Origin: Clostridium_AF sediminicola
GTDB lineage: Bacteria > Bacillota > Clostridia > Clostridiales > Clostridiaceae
Reading direction: 5' to 3'
NCBI RefSeq assembly: GCF_050402865.1
Contig: NZ_BAABMF010000014.1
Span: forward strand, 62,001 to 126,000
Length of the DNA stretch: 64,000 nucleotides
The position numbers and the translations under genes are program-made. Shown here piece by piece: positions 16,571 to 26,290 of the stretch. Under the pieces are notes generated by a model. The model searched no databases, was not told the origin of the DNA, and saw only the letters and a list, made by a program, of their open reading frames with translations. Numbering within the stretch: the stretch's first letter is position 1; the number at the start of each line of letters is the position of its first letter.

Positions 16571-17263
16571 ATGTACTTAAGATTATTTGTAATAGCGATA
16601 TTTCCAGGTATTGCATTAGCTTTGGCAGCATATCTAACGGATAGATTTGATAGAGAACCTGTGAAACTTTTAGGAAAGGTATTTTTATTTGGTGCACTAT
16701 CCGTAATTCCTACTGCTGCAATTGAGGGTGTTTTATCATACTTTAATATTTTTATAGGTGTTTTGAGAGTGGCTTTTACAGCTTTTATTGTGGCGGGATT
16801 TACTGAGGAATTTATTAAAAGAGAAGTAGTAATGAGATTGGCTTATAAAAATCCTGCATTTGATGAAAAATTGGATGGAATAATTTATGCAGTATTTGCA
16901 TCTCTTGGTTTTGCCACAGCTGAAAATGTAATTTATGTGGTTTTTAGATTTGCTACTAATCCTTATGTTGGAATATCAAGAGGAATATTTTCTGTACCAG
17001 CACATATGCTATTTGCAATTACGATGGGATATTACTTGTCATTAGCAAAGTTTTGTATTTATCCTAATCTTTGTAAAGCTTATTATAGAAAAGCATTAAC
17101 AGTTCCGTTGGTCTTACATGGAATTTTCGATTTTATTCTTATGCTTGGAAATGGATATATGTTTTTGGTTTTTATTCCTTTTGTAATATATCTATGGATA
17201 ATAAATTTAAGAAAGTTAAATGAGTACTATAGAGACTCTAAAAACAGAGCCTCTAAAATATAG
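16571..17263 (+). CDS. PrsW family intramembrane metalloprotease
   Basis: A 230-residue membrane protein with seven to eight hydrophobic segments. PrsW/CAAX-protease hallmarks are present: EEFIKR (EExxxR) at about 84-89, ATAENVIY at about 118-125, PAHMLFA at about 143-149 and LHGIFDFIL at about 180-188, giving the glutamates and histidines of the metal site. In Bacillus PrsW cleaves the anti-sigma factor RsiW; the target here is unknown. The ATG at 16571 is preferred over 16523 because AAGAGGTG lies 7 nt before it and the first membrane segment starts at once. Alone on its strand. Confidence 0.86.
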   Translation: MYLRLFVIAIFPGIALALAAYLTDRFDREPVKLLGKVFLFGALSVIPTAAIEGVLSYFNIFIGVLRVAFTAFIVAGFTEEFIKREVVMRLAYKNPAFDEKLDGIIYAVFASLGFATAENVIYVVFRFATNPYVGISRGIFSVPAHMLFAITMGYYLSLAKFCIYPNLCKAYYRKALTVPLVLHGIFDFILMLGNGYMFLVFIPFVIYLWIINLRKLNEYYRDSKNRASKI

Positions 17264-17387
17264 AAATGATTAACAATATTTCATTCTTTGAATATAGTAT
17301 ATTATAAAGTTCTTCTCAGTTAACTAGGATTTAGGTGGGAAGGATTTTTTCATGCTTTTTATTCTTTACTCATTATGAATTTTGAAA

Positions 17388-17415
17388 TTGATTTTATTTA
17401 ACTATGTTGTATGAT
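17388..17415 (+). promoter_or_regulatory. Possible sigmaA promoter of the sigma-54 activator gene
   Basis: TTGATT, a 16-nt spacer and TATGAT, with CTATGTT/AACATAG arms (17402-17408 and 17423-17429) overlapping the -10. It is 180 bp before the start codon. The rest of 17264-17594 shows nothing else recognisable. Confidence 0.35.
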
Positions 17416-17594
17416 AAAATTTAACATAGAGGAACAAGACAATTTAGTTATTTTGGCATTAATAAGAAGATTCTTTTAAATATATAATCATAATATCTTA
17501 GAGAAAGTTTCTACATAGTTCAAGAGTGATAAGTAAAAAATAAAGATATAAATTAACATTATAATAAATTAGTTTAACCTATTGGAGGTAATTT

Positions 17595-19301
17595 GTGAAT
17601 AATATATTAAGTGAAATACTTGATGGGATTTATGATGCTGTGATAGTTGTTAATAGAGAAGGAAAAATTGTGTATTTAAATAATAAGGCAGAAAGAATTC
17701 TCAAAGTAGAGAAAAAATTGTGTAAAGGAGCTTTTATTGAAGCAATAGTTCCAAATACTAGGCTTTATTATGTTATGGAATCTGAAATAGAAGAAATTAA
17801 TGAAGAACAAGATTTTAATGATGTAAAAGTTATTACTTCACGTAAACCATTATTTAATGAATGTGGTAAAGTAACAGGAGCATATGCAGTTTTTAGAGAT
17901 GTCACTGAAGTTAATGAGCTATCGTCAAAAATAAATTCTCTTCAGGAGATTCACGAGCTATTTGAATCGATTTTATATAACACGTATGATGCAATTAATG
18001 TGGTTGATGAGAAAGGTATTTGTGTGTATATAAATCCAGCTTATACAAAAATGACTGGAGTTACTGAAGAAGAAACAATAGGTAAACCAGCTACTATTGA
18101 TCTTGTTAAATCAGAAAGTGTACACATGAAGGTTCTAAAAACCCAAAAAGCATTAGAAGGTGAAGTAGTTTATGTAGGATCGCAAAAGAGAGAAGTTGTA
18201 GTTGATTGTGCTCCAATTTTTATAGGTAATAAATTAAGGGGGAGCGTAGCTGTTGCTCACGATAAAACAGAAATAAATAGGTTAATAAAGGAATTAAAAC
18301 AAGCAAAAAAGAAAATTTTTGATCTTGAAGCTAAGTATACCTTTGAAGATATTATTGGCAAAAATCAAAAATTACTAGCAGCTATTGAAAAAGCTAAAAA
18401 TGCTGCAAAGACGCCTGCTAGTATATTTCTCAATGGAGCTAGTGGAACAGGAAAGGAACTTTTTGCTCATGCTATACATAATGCATCTAATAGAGTATAT
18501 GGTCAGTTTGTGAGGGTGAACTGTTCAGCACTTCATGAAGATTTATTAGAAAGTGAACTTTTTGGTTATGAAGAAGGTGCATTTACAGGAGCAAAAAAGG
18601 GAGGAAGAAAAGGACTTTTTGAACAAGCAAATGGAGGGACCATTTTCCTTGATGAAGTTGGAGATATTTCTTTAAAAACTCAAGCTAAAATATTGAGAGT
18701 ATTACAGGAAAAAGAAGTAAGAAGAATAGGTAGTAATATTACAGTTCCTATTAACGTAAGAATAATTAGTGCTACTAATAAAATCTTGGAAGAACTTGTT
18801 GAAAAAGGGCAATTCAGAGAAGATTTGTACTATAGATTAAATGTTTTTCCTATATATTTGCCTTCACTGAAAGATAGAAAGGAAGATATTTTTGAATTAT
18901 CCCTTGGAATTATAAAAAAGCTAAATGATGAATATGGTAGAAAAGTTAAGGGGATTTCTTTAGCGGCTAGAAAGATTTTAATTAATTACGAATGGGTTGG
19001 TAATGTTCGAGAGTTAGAGAATGTTATTGGTAGAGCAATGATAAATATGAATAGTAGCGATGAAATAATTTATCCTGAACATGTACGACATATTAATGTA
19101 CATAGAGAAAATGATCATCAGAGTACAAACCTATTGGATACACTTCAAGGTGATTCATTAAAAGAAATAATTGAAGATGCTGAGAAAAGATATATTGAAT
19201 CTTTGTTAAAAAAGAATAATGGTAACAAAACAAAAACGGCATTAGAGCTGAAAATATCACTTAGAAATTTATACTACAAGGTAGAAAAATATAAATTGTA
19301 A
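17595..19301 (+). CDS. Sigma-54-dependent activator with two PAS domains
   Basis: A 568-residue enhancer-binding protein. Two PAS sensor domains (about 3-110 and 122-230) are joined by a short coiled coil to the AAA+ domain (about 248-475), with Walker A GASGTGKE (281-288), the sigma-54 contact loop GAFTGA (328-333) and Walker B GGTIFLDEV (347-355). A Fis-type helix-turn-helix follows (NKTKTALELKISLRNLYY). Start is GTG with GGAGGT upstream. The next gene, leucine dehydrogenase, has a -24/-12 promoter with three dyads, almost surely the target. PAS domains without a receiver domain suggest control by a bound small molecule, perhaps a branched-chain amino or keto acid. Confidence 0.94.
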   Translation: MNNILSEILDGIYDAVIVVNREGKIVYLNNKAERILKVEKKLCKGAFIEAIVPNTRLYYVMESEIEEINEEQDFNDVKVITSRKPLFNECGKVTGAYAVFRDVTEVNELSSKINSLQEIHELFESILYNTYDAINVVDEKGICVYINPAYTKMTGVTEEETIGKPATIDLVKSESVHMKVLKTQKALEGEVVYVGSQKREVVVDCAPIFIGNKLRGSVAVAHDKTEINRLIKELKQAKKKIFDLEAKYTFEDIIGKNQKLLAAIEKAKNAAKTPASIFLNGASGTGKELFAHAIHNASNRVYGQFVRVNCSALHEDLLESELFGYEEGAFTGAKKGGRKGLFEQANGGTIFLDEVGDISLKTQAKILRVLQEKEVRRIGSNITVPINVRIISATNKILEELVEKGQFREDLYYRLNVFPIYLPSLKDRKEDIFELSLGIIKKLNDEYGRKVKGISLAARKILINYEWVGNVRELENVIGRAMINMNSSDEIIYPEHVRHINVHRENDHQSTNLLDTLQGDSLKEIIEDAEKRYIESLLKKNNGNKTKTALELKISLRNLYYKVEKYKL

Positions 19302-19349
19302 TCGAATTATAAAAACATTATTAAGATAAATAAGAGATGAACTAGTAAA

Positions 19350-19407
19350 TGCAAAATATTGCATGATATATATGTTATTTGCAATATTTTGCATGCAAAT
19401 TATTGCT
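19350..19407. promoter_or_regulatory. Upstream activating sequence with three TGCAA-N4-TTGCA dyads
   Basis: TGCAA-AATA-TTGCA (19350-19363), TGCAA-TATT-TTGCA (19380-19393) and TGCAA-ATTA-TTGCT (19394-19407). The first two are 30 bp apart, about three helical turns, and lie 77-121 bp before the -24 box. This is the likely binding array for the activator encoded at 17595. Confidence 0.75.
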
Positions 19408-19446
19408 AAAAAAATAATAAAATAATGTAGTATAGTTAAAAATATA

Positions 19447-19473
19447 GCCATATTAACATATTGTTAATATGGC
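19447..19473. promoter_or_regulatory. Perfect palindrome overlapping the -24 box
   Basis: A 12-bp inverted repeat (19447-19458 with 19462-19473, arm GCCATATTAACA) with a 3-bp centre. Its right arm includes the GG of the sigma-54 -24 element, so a protein bound here would block the polymerase. Confidence 0.5.
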
Positions 19474-19485
19474 ATAATTATTGCT
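19470..19485 (+). promoter_or_regulatory. Sigma-54 (-24/-12) promoter of leucine dehydrogenase
   Basis: TGGCATAATTATTGCT, with GG at 19471-19472 and GC at 19483-19484, ten bases apart as sigma-54 requires. The predicted start is about 19496, roughly 100 nt before the gene. Confidence 0.88.
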
Positions 19486-19594
19486 TTTATGTATTATGAA
19501 AATAAAAGGAAATCTATTTTTATTAAGCTTAATTTATACTTGTATCAAAATTTTACTAAAGTTTACAAACCTAAAAATTTAAGGGGGAGTCAAA

Positions 19595-20653
19595 TTGAAA
19601 ATTTTTGATTATTTAGAGAAATATGATTATGAGCAATTAGTATTTTGCCAAGATAAAAAAACAGGATTAAAAGCAATAATTGGAATTCACGATACAACGT
19701 TAGGACCAGCACTTGGTGGAACAAGAATTTGGGATTATAAGTGTGAAGAAGATGCAATTCTTGATGTTTTAAGATTATCAAGGGGAATGACGTACAAAAA
19801 TGCTGCTGCAGGATTAAATCTTGGAGGTGGTAAAACAGTAATCATAGGAGATCCTGATAAAATTAAAAGTGAAGAATTTTTTAGGACTTTTGGAAGGTAT
19901 GTGGAAGGTTTAAATGGTAGATATATAACAGCTGAAGATATGAATACAACAACAGACGATATGGAATATATTCATGAAGAAACAGATGCTGTTGTTGGTC
20001 TTAGAGGCAAAAGTGGAAATCCGTCCCCAGTAACTGCTTTCGGGGTATATAAAGGAATTCTTGCAGGTTGTAAAAGTGTTTATGGAACCGAAGATCTGAC
20101 TGGAAAAGTTATTGCTGTACAAGGACTTGGTGCTGTTGGTTATACATTGTGCAAGTACCTTTATGAGGATGGAGCTAGATTAGTTGTTACTGATATTAAA
20201 AAAAGTAATATTGAAAAAGTAGTTAAAGATTTTGGTGCAAAAGCAGTTGAACCTGATGAAATATATTCTGTTGAGTGTGATATTTATGCACCTTGTGCTA
20301 TGGGAGCAGTTATTAATGATTTTACTATTGAGAAATTAAAATGTAAAATTGTTGGAGGTGCTGCAAATAATGTTTTAGCAGAAGAAAAACATGGAGATAT
20401 GCTAGGGGAAAAAGGAATTTTATATATTCCGGATTTCATAATCAATGCTGGTGGTGTAATAAACGTTTATGAAGAAATAAATGGATATAATCGTGAAAGA
20501 GCTTTAAAAAAGGCTGCTAAAGTTTATGATAATGTTACAAAAGTAATTGAAATAGCAAAAGAAGAAAATATACCAACATATAAAGCTGCAGATAGACTTG
20601 CAGAAAAAAGGATTGAAGCTATTAAGAATGTAAATTCAATATATTTAAGATAA
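19595..20653 (+). CDS. Leucine/valine dehydrogenase (Glu/Leu/Phe/Val dehydrogenase family)
   Basis: A 352-residue NAD-dependent amino acid dehydrogenase of the short Leu/Phe/Val class. The dimer/substrate domain has MTYKNAAAGLNLGGGKTVI at about 66-84, holding the catalytic lysines; the NAD domain has VQGLGAVGYTLCKYL at about 172-186. It deaminates branched-chain amino acids to 2-oxo acids, the oxidative arm of Stickland-type fermentation. Start is TTG with AAGGGGGAG 5 nt upstream. It is transcribed from a sigma-54 promoter under the preceding activator and ends at a strong terminator, so it is monocistronic. Confidence 0.93.
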   Translation: MKIFDYLEKYDYEQLVFCQDKKTGLKAIIGIHDTTLGPALGGTRIWDYKCEEDAILDVLRLSRGMTYKNAAAGLNLGGGKTVIIGDPDKIKSEEFFRTFGRYVEGLNGRYITAEDMNTTTDDMEYIHEETDAVVGLRGKSGNPSPVTAFGVYKGILAGCKSVYGTEDLTGKVIAVQGLGAVGYTLCKYLYEDGARLVVTDIKKSNIEKVVKDFGAKAVEPDEIYSVECDIYAPCAMGAVINDFTIEKLKCKIVGGAANNVLAEEKHGDMLGEKGILYIPDFIINAGGVINVYEEINGYNRERALKKAAKVYDNVTKVIEIAKEENIPTYKAADRLAEKRIEAIKNVNSIYLR

Positions 20654-20656
20654 AAC

Positions 20657-20690
20657 AAAATGCGGAGATTGGTCCGCATTTTATTTTTAT
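20657..20690. terminator. Bidirectional terminator between leucine dehydrogenase and the pel operon
   Basis: A perfect 10-bp stem (20657-20666 with 20673-20682, arm AAAATGCGGA) with a 6-nt loop, then TTATTTTTATT. It lies between convergent transcription units and overlaps the end of pelG. Confidence 0.82.
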
Positions 20691-22081
20691 TGCCCACAAA
20701 AGGTTCTATAATCAATATCTTTTAAAAAATTGTTTAGAATAATAATACTGATTGAAAGCGATAGGACTGTTGCAAAGAAAAATCCAAGTCCATAATAGTT
20801 TTCGCCTAAATGAATTGTTAGTGAAGTAAATAAAATATTTGAAATCAAAAAACAACTCGATACTATCAAAGTACCTATTTTATCCTCAAAATATAACATT
20901 ATTAACATAAAGATAAGAGTGAAGATATTAGCATAAGCTCCAAGAGATAAGATAATAAAAATATTTAAAGAATCTTTAGTTAAACCAACTTTAGGTAAAA
21001 GTAGTAATCCAATAAAAATCAAAATAAAGGATATTAAAAATTGAAGGTTCATCATATTTTTTATTTCATGCCACAGTATATAGAGCATATCTTTTTGTGA
21101 ATTTTCTATTTCGGTGAGATTACCACCCTCTGTAATATTAGAATAGTAATCTCTATATTTTTCATAAAATGATGTTTCTATAGATACTATAAAAATCACC
21201 ATTGCAGGCATAGCTGTAAAGAATGCATAAAAAGTTGGTACATCATAAATTGGTGCATAAATATACGTATCTGCTACTGTATGACCAATAGGACTTAACC
21301 AAAACAAGAAATTATGTACATATAAAGATACTGTATAAAATAAGTTTATAAAGAATAGTATTTTGTATTTATTAAAATAAGATAAGAATTCAAAATAATT
21401 TGCTTTGGCTATGGAAGCTGAAGTATGAGTTTGTCTAAAAAAGCTTTTTATATAACCCATTAAAGTTGAGATTATGATAAAAACTCCGATATTTATAGCA
21501 GTAAGATATGAAATTACAGTTCCTAGTTTAATGAAATTTACTAAAACTAGCGCAGAAATCACAGCTAAAATCAAACCATATAAAAATCCTTTAACTATTT
21601 TTATATAATCTTTTAAAGCTGTTAAATATACTGCCTGCATCCACATGATTGTTAACTGCATATATAGCGTATAAGTAATAAACTTAAGCGAAATGCTTAG
21701 TGGAGACATTATAAAAAATATTATAGCAGGTATAGATGCAAATACAAGACTTAAAGAAATAACCCCATAGAATGATGGGAGTATTTTATCAAATTCTTTA
21801 TTGTAAAGTTTATCAGACACATATCTAGTTATAACCATGGAAAAGCCACTTGTAGCAATTTGAGAGAATATAAAAGAGTAAATTACAGATGCAAGGAATA
21901 ATTGATAATTTAAATAAGAAACTTTTTTATATTCCATAATTAATTGCATGGAAGTTATCATTAGTGTACATATTAAAAAAGGACCTAAAGTTACAATGAA
22001 TGAATAAAGATATCCTCTTAAATTTACTAAAAAACCTCTGTCTTTAAATAGTTTTTTTAATTCAAATCCTATTCCTGCCAT
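20687..22081 (-). CDS. pelG: Pel polysaccharide membrane protein PelG
   Basis: A 464-residue protein with about 12 membrane segments and the typical N-terminus MAGIGFELKKLFK, near-diagnostic for PelG. PelG is thought to form the flippase/channel that carries the nascent Pel chain (GalNAc/GlcN-rich) across the membrane, with PelD, PelE and PelF. The ATG at 22081 was chosen because PelG proteins begin with MAGIGFEL and AAGGACGAA lies just upstream. The gene overlaps the 3' end of pelF by 20 nt, showing coupling. It is the last gene of the operon. Confidence 0.9.
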   Translation of the reverse strand: MAGIGFELKKLFKDRGFLVNLRGYLYSFIVTLGPFLICTLMITSMQLIMEYKKVSYLNYQLFLASVIYSFIFSQIATSGFSMVITRYVSDKLYNKEFDKILPSFYGVISLSLVFASIPAIIFFIMSPLSISLKFITYTLYMQLTIMWMQAVYLTALKDYIKIVKGFLYGLILAVISALVLVNFIKLGTVISYLTAINIGVFIIISTLMGYIKSFFRQTHTSASIAKANYFEFLSYFNKYKILFFINLFYTVSLYVHNFLFWLSPIGHTVADTYIYAPIYDVPTFYAFFTAMPAMVIFIVSIETSFYEKYRDYYSNITEGGNLTEIENSQKDMLYILWHEIKNMMNLQFLISFILIFIGLLLLPKVGLTKDSLNIFIILSLGAYANIFTLIFMLIMLYFEDKIGTLIVSSCFLISNILFTSLTIHLGENYYGLGFFFATVLSLSISIIILNNFLKDIDYRTFCGQ

Positions 22082-23504
22082 AGAAATTCGTCCTTTCAAT
22101 ATCATAGTAAACTTTTTTATAGCTACTTATTAAATCTTCTTTTTTATAAAAACTTGTAACTCTTTTATATCCTATTTCGCCCATTTGTTTCCTTAAATCA
22201 GGGTTTTCAGAAAGTTTTATAATTGCTTCAGCTAATTTTTGATAATTCATTACAGGAGTTATGAAACCACATTTACCTAAAGTATCATATTCTTCATTAC
22301 CATATAAAAGTTCTCTACAACTACCAACATCTGTAGCTACACATGGTATTTTACATGCTAAACTTTCTAAGATTACAAGTGGCTGTCCTTCACTAATACT
22401 ACTTAACACGGTGATATCCATTTTCCCAATGTAGTCTTTAACATTTACTCTTCCTGTAAAAGTAATGTCTTTTAGTCCTACCATATTAATGAATTTTACA
22501 CATTCATCATAATAGTCTTCATCCTCGTCAGTTGGGCCCATTAAAAAAAATTTTGCATTTGGTATTTCATTTTTTACAATGGTAAAACTTTGAATCATTG
22601 TTTTGATATCTTTAATAGGAACGATGCGAAGTATAGCCCCTATATTAATATTTGGATCCTTTAAAGATTTTTTATTTATATTATTAAAAGCATCAGCATT
22701 TACTGCGTTTGGTATAACAGAAATTTTATCTTTATCACAACCTAAATCTATTTCAATCTCTTTGTTTTTGCTATGAATCGTAGTTACCTTTGTAGATTCA
22801 TTGTAAGCACATCTTGATAGATTATAGAAAAATCTTATCCACATATCTTTGAAATAGCCTTTTACCCAATTAGATTTTATTATTTCTTCTTCTCTTTCTC
22901 GAGTATAAATTCCATGTTCAGTTAGTAAAAATGGTTTATTGTATATGATTTTACCCATGGATCCAATAATACCAGCGTAACCTGTAGCAACACTGTGATA
23001 AATATCAGCTTTAGGTAAATCTTCTCGAACTAAATAAAATAAAGGCATTAGCATAGAATGAACCATCCAAAAGAATTCATTAAATGGAAGAAGATTATAT
23101 TTTGATCTGTATGCATTTTTTACAATGTTGAAGAAATCTTTACTTACAAAGAAATCATCAATACTTTTGATTTTACCTTTATGGATAAGTTTTATTAATG
23201 AGGACCAATCAAAATCATCTCCAGTTATTAAAGATTCAATTGATGAATTAGAATTCTTACCCAAATTATAATGCTTGCCAAATGAACCTTTTTTCTTTAT
23301 ATAGCTTTCAAGGAAAAGTTCTTTTACTTCAATAACATTTGGTGGCAATTCATATTTATAATTTCCTTTAAATTTTTCTTCTGCGGCTATTGCATATATT
23401 ATAAACTGGTGTTCTTCCATGTTTGTTATTAAAGTCTGTATCCATGAAGATACACCTCCAGTTATAAAAGGGTAACTTCCTTCGGCAATTATACATATTT
23501 TCAT
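22062..23504 (-). CDS. pelF: Pel polysaccharide glycosyltransferase PelF
   Basis: A 480-residue GT-B glycosyltransferase of family 4 type. The N-terminus KICIIAEGSYPFITGGVSSW is typical of PelF; the C-terminal nucleotide-sugar domain has ILRIVPIKDIKTMIQSF and SEGQPLVILESLAC with the GT4 E-x7-E pattern. PelF polymerises the Pel chain in the cytoplasm, using UDP-activated hexosamine. It lies between the deacetylase-like gene and pelG. GGTGAAATT precedes the ATG, a modest ribosome site. Confidence 0.92.
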   Translation of the reverse strand: MKICIIAEGSYPFITGGVSSWIQTLITNMEEHQFIIYAIAAEEKFKGNYKYELPPNVIEVKELFLESYIKKKGSFGKHYNLGKNSNSSIESLITGDDFDWSSLIKLIHKGKIKSIDDFFVSKDFFNIVKNAYRSKYNLLPFNEFFWMVHSMLMPLFYLVREDLPKADIYHSVATGYAGIIGSMGKIIYNKPFLLTEHGIYTREREEEIIKSNWVKGYFKDMWIRFFYNLSRCAYNESTKVTTIHSKNKEIEIDLGCDKDKISVIPNAVNADAFNNINKKSLKDPNINIGAILRIVPIKDIKTMIQSFTIVKNEIPNAKFFLMGPTDEDEDYYDECVKFINMVGLKDITFTGRVNVKDYIGKMDITVLSSISEGQPLVILESLACKIPCVATDVGSCRELLYGNEEYDTLGKCGFITPVMNYQKLAEAIIKLSENPDLRKQMGEIGYKRVTSFYKKEDLISSYKKVYYDIERTNFYGRNRI

Positions 23505-23573
23505 AATTTCACCTACTTATAGATTGTCTGTATTAAATTTTTGTTTTAAGTATATTAAACTCAATATAAATAA

Positions 23574-25379
23574 CTATTTTAAAGAAAGAGTAAATTTGGA
23601 CCCTTTTGCTTTAATTAGATAAGTATTTTCGTATAATTTTTTTACTTCACACCCTTTTTGTTTAGTTATTTTCTTTTGGGTAGTAAATATAAAACTTATA
23701 TTTTCTCTAAAATTATCAATTACTATAGATATTTCATTCTCAGATTTTTTTATATAAGGCTGGAATTCGATGAATTTTTTTGTCTCGTAAACAGCCTCAG
23801 AACCTGTGCAATTATTAAGCCATGGATATCGTTTGTGAGGTAGTGCTAAGATAGAATTAAACTCTTCAGACAACATCTTCCATGTTTTGCCAGATGCTCT
23901 TTCTATGTCTAATATATCATCAGGGTGAATGAAATGAGAAAAAACTCCTAGGCTAGAAACTCCGTTGATAGTACTCCATAAATACTCTTCATCATAATGA
24001 TAGCCAGATGTTAATCTAGGAAACTCTATTATACCATCTTTTAATTCAAATTCTTGTTCATAAGCATCTCCGGAAGCTTCTTGAATATAAACACCAGCTA
24101 TCATCTTTAAATTAGGCATTGCTTTAATCAATGCATTTCTACCCATAGGACTTAAAACATTTGAAGGTGGTACATAAACTGATAAATTATATTTACTAAA
24201 TACAGAGTGAGCAAATGAAGTAACTTCTTTTATTGCTAAAACCATATCATCTTCTGATGCCCATGGGTTGTATCCTAAATCTTCTTTTATATAACCTTCA
24301 GGTGCTAAGCTTTGATGGTTATAGCCATGGATTCCTAATTCACCACCTAGTTCGAGAAGCTCTTTCCCATAGATAGCTAAACTTTCTTTACCTTTTTTGG
24401 AATCAATATCATTAAAAGGTGGAGTTACTTTATTGCTATAATTCTGAATAATTAAACCTGTGTATTTCAAATCATAATTAAAACCAAATTTTTGAATGTC
24501 AGGCCACCAAACTTCTCTATAGAAATCTTTTGTTGTTATATTATACTCTTCTTTTATAGAGGGGCTAAACCCTTCAGGCACTGGAGCTGGAAAATCATCG
24601 ATAAAATTAACTTCAGTATTAATAATTGGATAAATGAAATCATCATTTAAAAATGATAGTGAACCAGTGATAAGCCCTCTATTTATTTTTTCTGTTAACA
24701 TAGTACCGTTAAAAAATACAATTTTTCCATTACCATAATCTATGTCCCATAACAAGGGAGTTCCATCAATAGATTTTGCATGAAGATTAGCACTTTCTGT
24801 TAGTGTCACATTTAGTGATGAATTCTCTATAAAATCCTCTTTTATTTGTGTACCTTTAGAGTTTAATAGTATATTATCAAGTAAATTAATACCAGGAGTA
24901 TCAACTAAATAGTTTGTATTTTCAATTCCTAAAATATTTTCATGTTTTAGCAAAAAATCAGTTTCTACAGGTCGTATTGCTAATAACCATCTACCGCCAT
25001 TCTTAACGTAATCAAATAATAAAGGAAATTTAGGAGAGCTTTCAAAATATTCAAAGGTAGTTATGATATTCTCGTATTTATTGAAGTTTATATTATCTAA
25101 CTCAGCTATTTCAACAATATCAGTATCTATTTTATAATAATCTAACATTTTTCCAATATTATCTTTAGTGGGTACACTACTCAAATCGTTGGTGTCATAA
25201 ATAAGTAGATATTTTTGTTTTTCAAAACCTTCAGGTATTTCAATTTTTTCTGAGTCTATTTCAGTTATAAACTGGTTTGTATTGCGAAACAAATTAAATA
25301 AAATATCAGATCTTGTAAATTGAATAACTGCAGCAGCAAAAAGTAAACATATAATTATCAAAGCAATATTTTTTTTCAT
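23574..25379 (-). CDS. DUF2194 protein with polysaccharide-deacetylase-like domain (PelA deacetylase counterpart)
   Basis: A 601-residue protein with one N-terminal membrane anchor (about 4-22) and an outside body. Residues 30-250 look like a Rossmann-type glutamine-amidotransferase-like region. Residues 270-520 fit a degenerate NodB-type barrel: FIDDFPAPVPEG gives the metal-site aspartates, GELGIHGYNHQSL the HxxxH-type motif, and a further histidine is in FSHFIHPDD. Gram-positive Pel clusters carry a separate deacetylase gene in this position, so partial deacetylation of the polymer is the likely role. It overlaps the PelE-like stop (TAATG type). Confidence 0.75.
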   Translation of the reverse strand: MKKNIALIIICLLFAAAVIQFTRSDILFNLFRNTNQFITEIDSEKIEIPEGFEKQKYLLIYDTNDLSSVPTKDNIGKMLDYYKIDTDIVEIAELDNINFNKYENIITTFEYFESSPKFPLLFDYVKNGGRWLLAIRPVETDFLLKHENILGIENTNYLVDTPGINLLDNILLNSKGTQIKEDFIENSSLNVTLTESANLHAKSIDGTPLLWDIDYGNGKIVFFNGTMLTEKINRGLITGSLSFLNDDFIYPIINTEVNFIDDFPAPVPEGFSPSIKEEYNITTKDFYREVWWPDIQKFGFNYDLKYTGLIIQNYSNKVTPPFNDIDSKKGKESLAIYGKELLELGGELGIHGYNHQSLAPEGYIKEDLGYNPWASEDDMVLAIKEVTSFAHSVFSKYNLSVYVPPSNVLSPMGRNALIKAMPNLKMIAGVYIQEASGDAYEQEFELKDGIIEFPRLTSGYHYDEEYLWSTINGVSSLGVFSHFIHPDDILDIERASGKTWKMLSEEFNSILALPHKRYPWLNNCTGSEAVYETKKFIEFQPYIKKSENEISIVIDNFRENISFIFTTQKKITKQKGCEVKKLYENTYLIKAKGSKFTLSLK

Positions 25380-26290
25380 TATTTTTTTTCCTCTCTAGTC
25401 CAAAATCTAACAATATTTAACCCTTCATTAGAAAGTTGTATTGGAGAATCCATTAAGGCTTTTAAATATTTATTAAAAGTTTTTTTATCACCTAATTTAA
25501 AATATGTTTTTAAGTACATCAAATAAGGTTTTTCAGTATTGGGGTAATTATTAAAAAAATCTTCACAATATTTCTCTGCAATATAAAAATTATTTAATTC
25601 TAACTCGTTATCAATTTTATCAATATAATATTTATCATACTTTGTATAACGATTCAGGATAGACGTAAGCAATTCTGATATTAATACCCTATATTTGAAA
25701 ACATTTTGTTCATCTAATAAACCGCTATCAACGTATTTTTTTAAAATATTATAGTAAGGGATAGTAATGTTTAGATTTTCCTTATCAGATTCATACTTTA
25801 CTGAATACTCTTGAATCATAATATTAAAACTATTTTTTATTTGTAAAATTGCAGTTGCAGCATAATGAGTTGTTTCTGTATCTTCATCTTCTAATGCTTT
25901 TTTTATCACATCTATATGTTTAGTAGGGTCCTTCTTTAAAATATTTATGACTAGAGATCTTTTGATTTTATTTTCGTTTACTATTAGCGCATCTTCCATT
26001 GGAACCAAATTAATTTCATTTTCTGTAGAAGGTTTTTTCCTTTTCCATTTATAAACGTTGCCTTTTATATACTTTTCATAACTTTCTAGAATAGTTTCTG
26101 AGTCTCTTGAAAGAATGGAAAATAGTCTGGAAAAAATAACATATAGTGTACCTATTATTGGAATGAAAAGTGATACAAAAAAATTATAGGATGTTTCAGG
26201 TGTTCTTTTTAGTATTAATAAAACTAACATAATCAATACAGAAATTATATATGGAAATAACAAAATAGTTAAGAATGATGGATTATTCAT
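25379..26290 (-). CDS. pelE: PelE-like membrane protein with helical-repeat cytoplasmic part
   Basis: A 303-residue protein: two membrane helices at about 7-27 and 36-58, then a helical region with TPR-like character (LNNFYIAEKYCEDFFNNYPNTEKPYLMYL). That layout, and its place between PelD and PelA/PelF equivalents, match PelE, a partner of PelD and PelG in the inner-membrane synthase complex. Sequence similarity to known PelE is weak by eye, so the name rests on context and topology. It overlaps the upstream gene by 8 nt. Confidence 0.65.
   Translation of the reverse strand: MNNPSFLTILLFPYIISVLIMLVLLILKRTPETSYNFFVSLFIPIIGTLYVIFSRLFSILSRDSETILESYEKYIKGNVYKWKRKKPSTENEINLVPMEDALIVNENKIKRSLVINILKKDPTKHIDVIKKALEDEDTETTHYAATAILQIKNSFNIMIQEYSVKYESDKENLNITIPYYNILKKYVDSGLLDEQNVFKYRVLISELLTSILNRYTKYDKYYIDKIDNELELNNFYIAEKYCEDFFNNYPNTEKPYLMYLKTYFKLGDKKTFNKYLKALMDSPIQLSNEGLNIVRFWTREEKK

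Noticed and set aside
19453..19467. Rex-like sequence TTAACATATTGTTAA before leucine dehydrogenase
   Set aside because: The half-sites are in the inverted order (TTAACA then TGTTAA) relative to a Rex box, and they belong to a longer palindrome.
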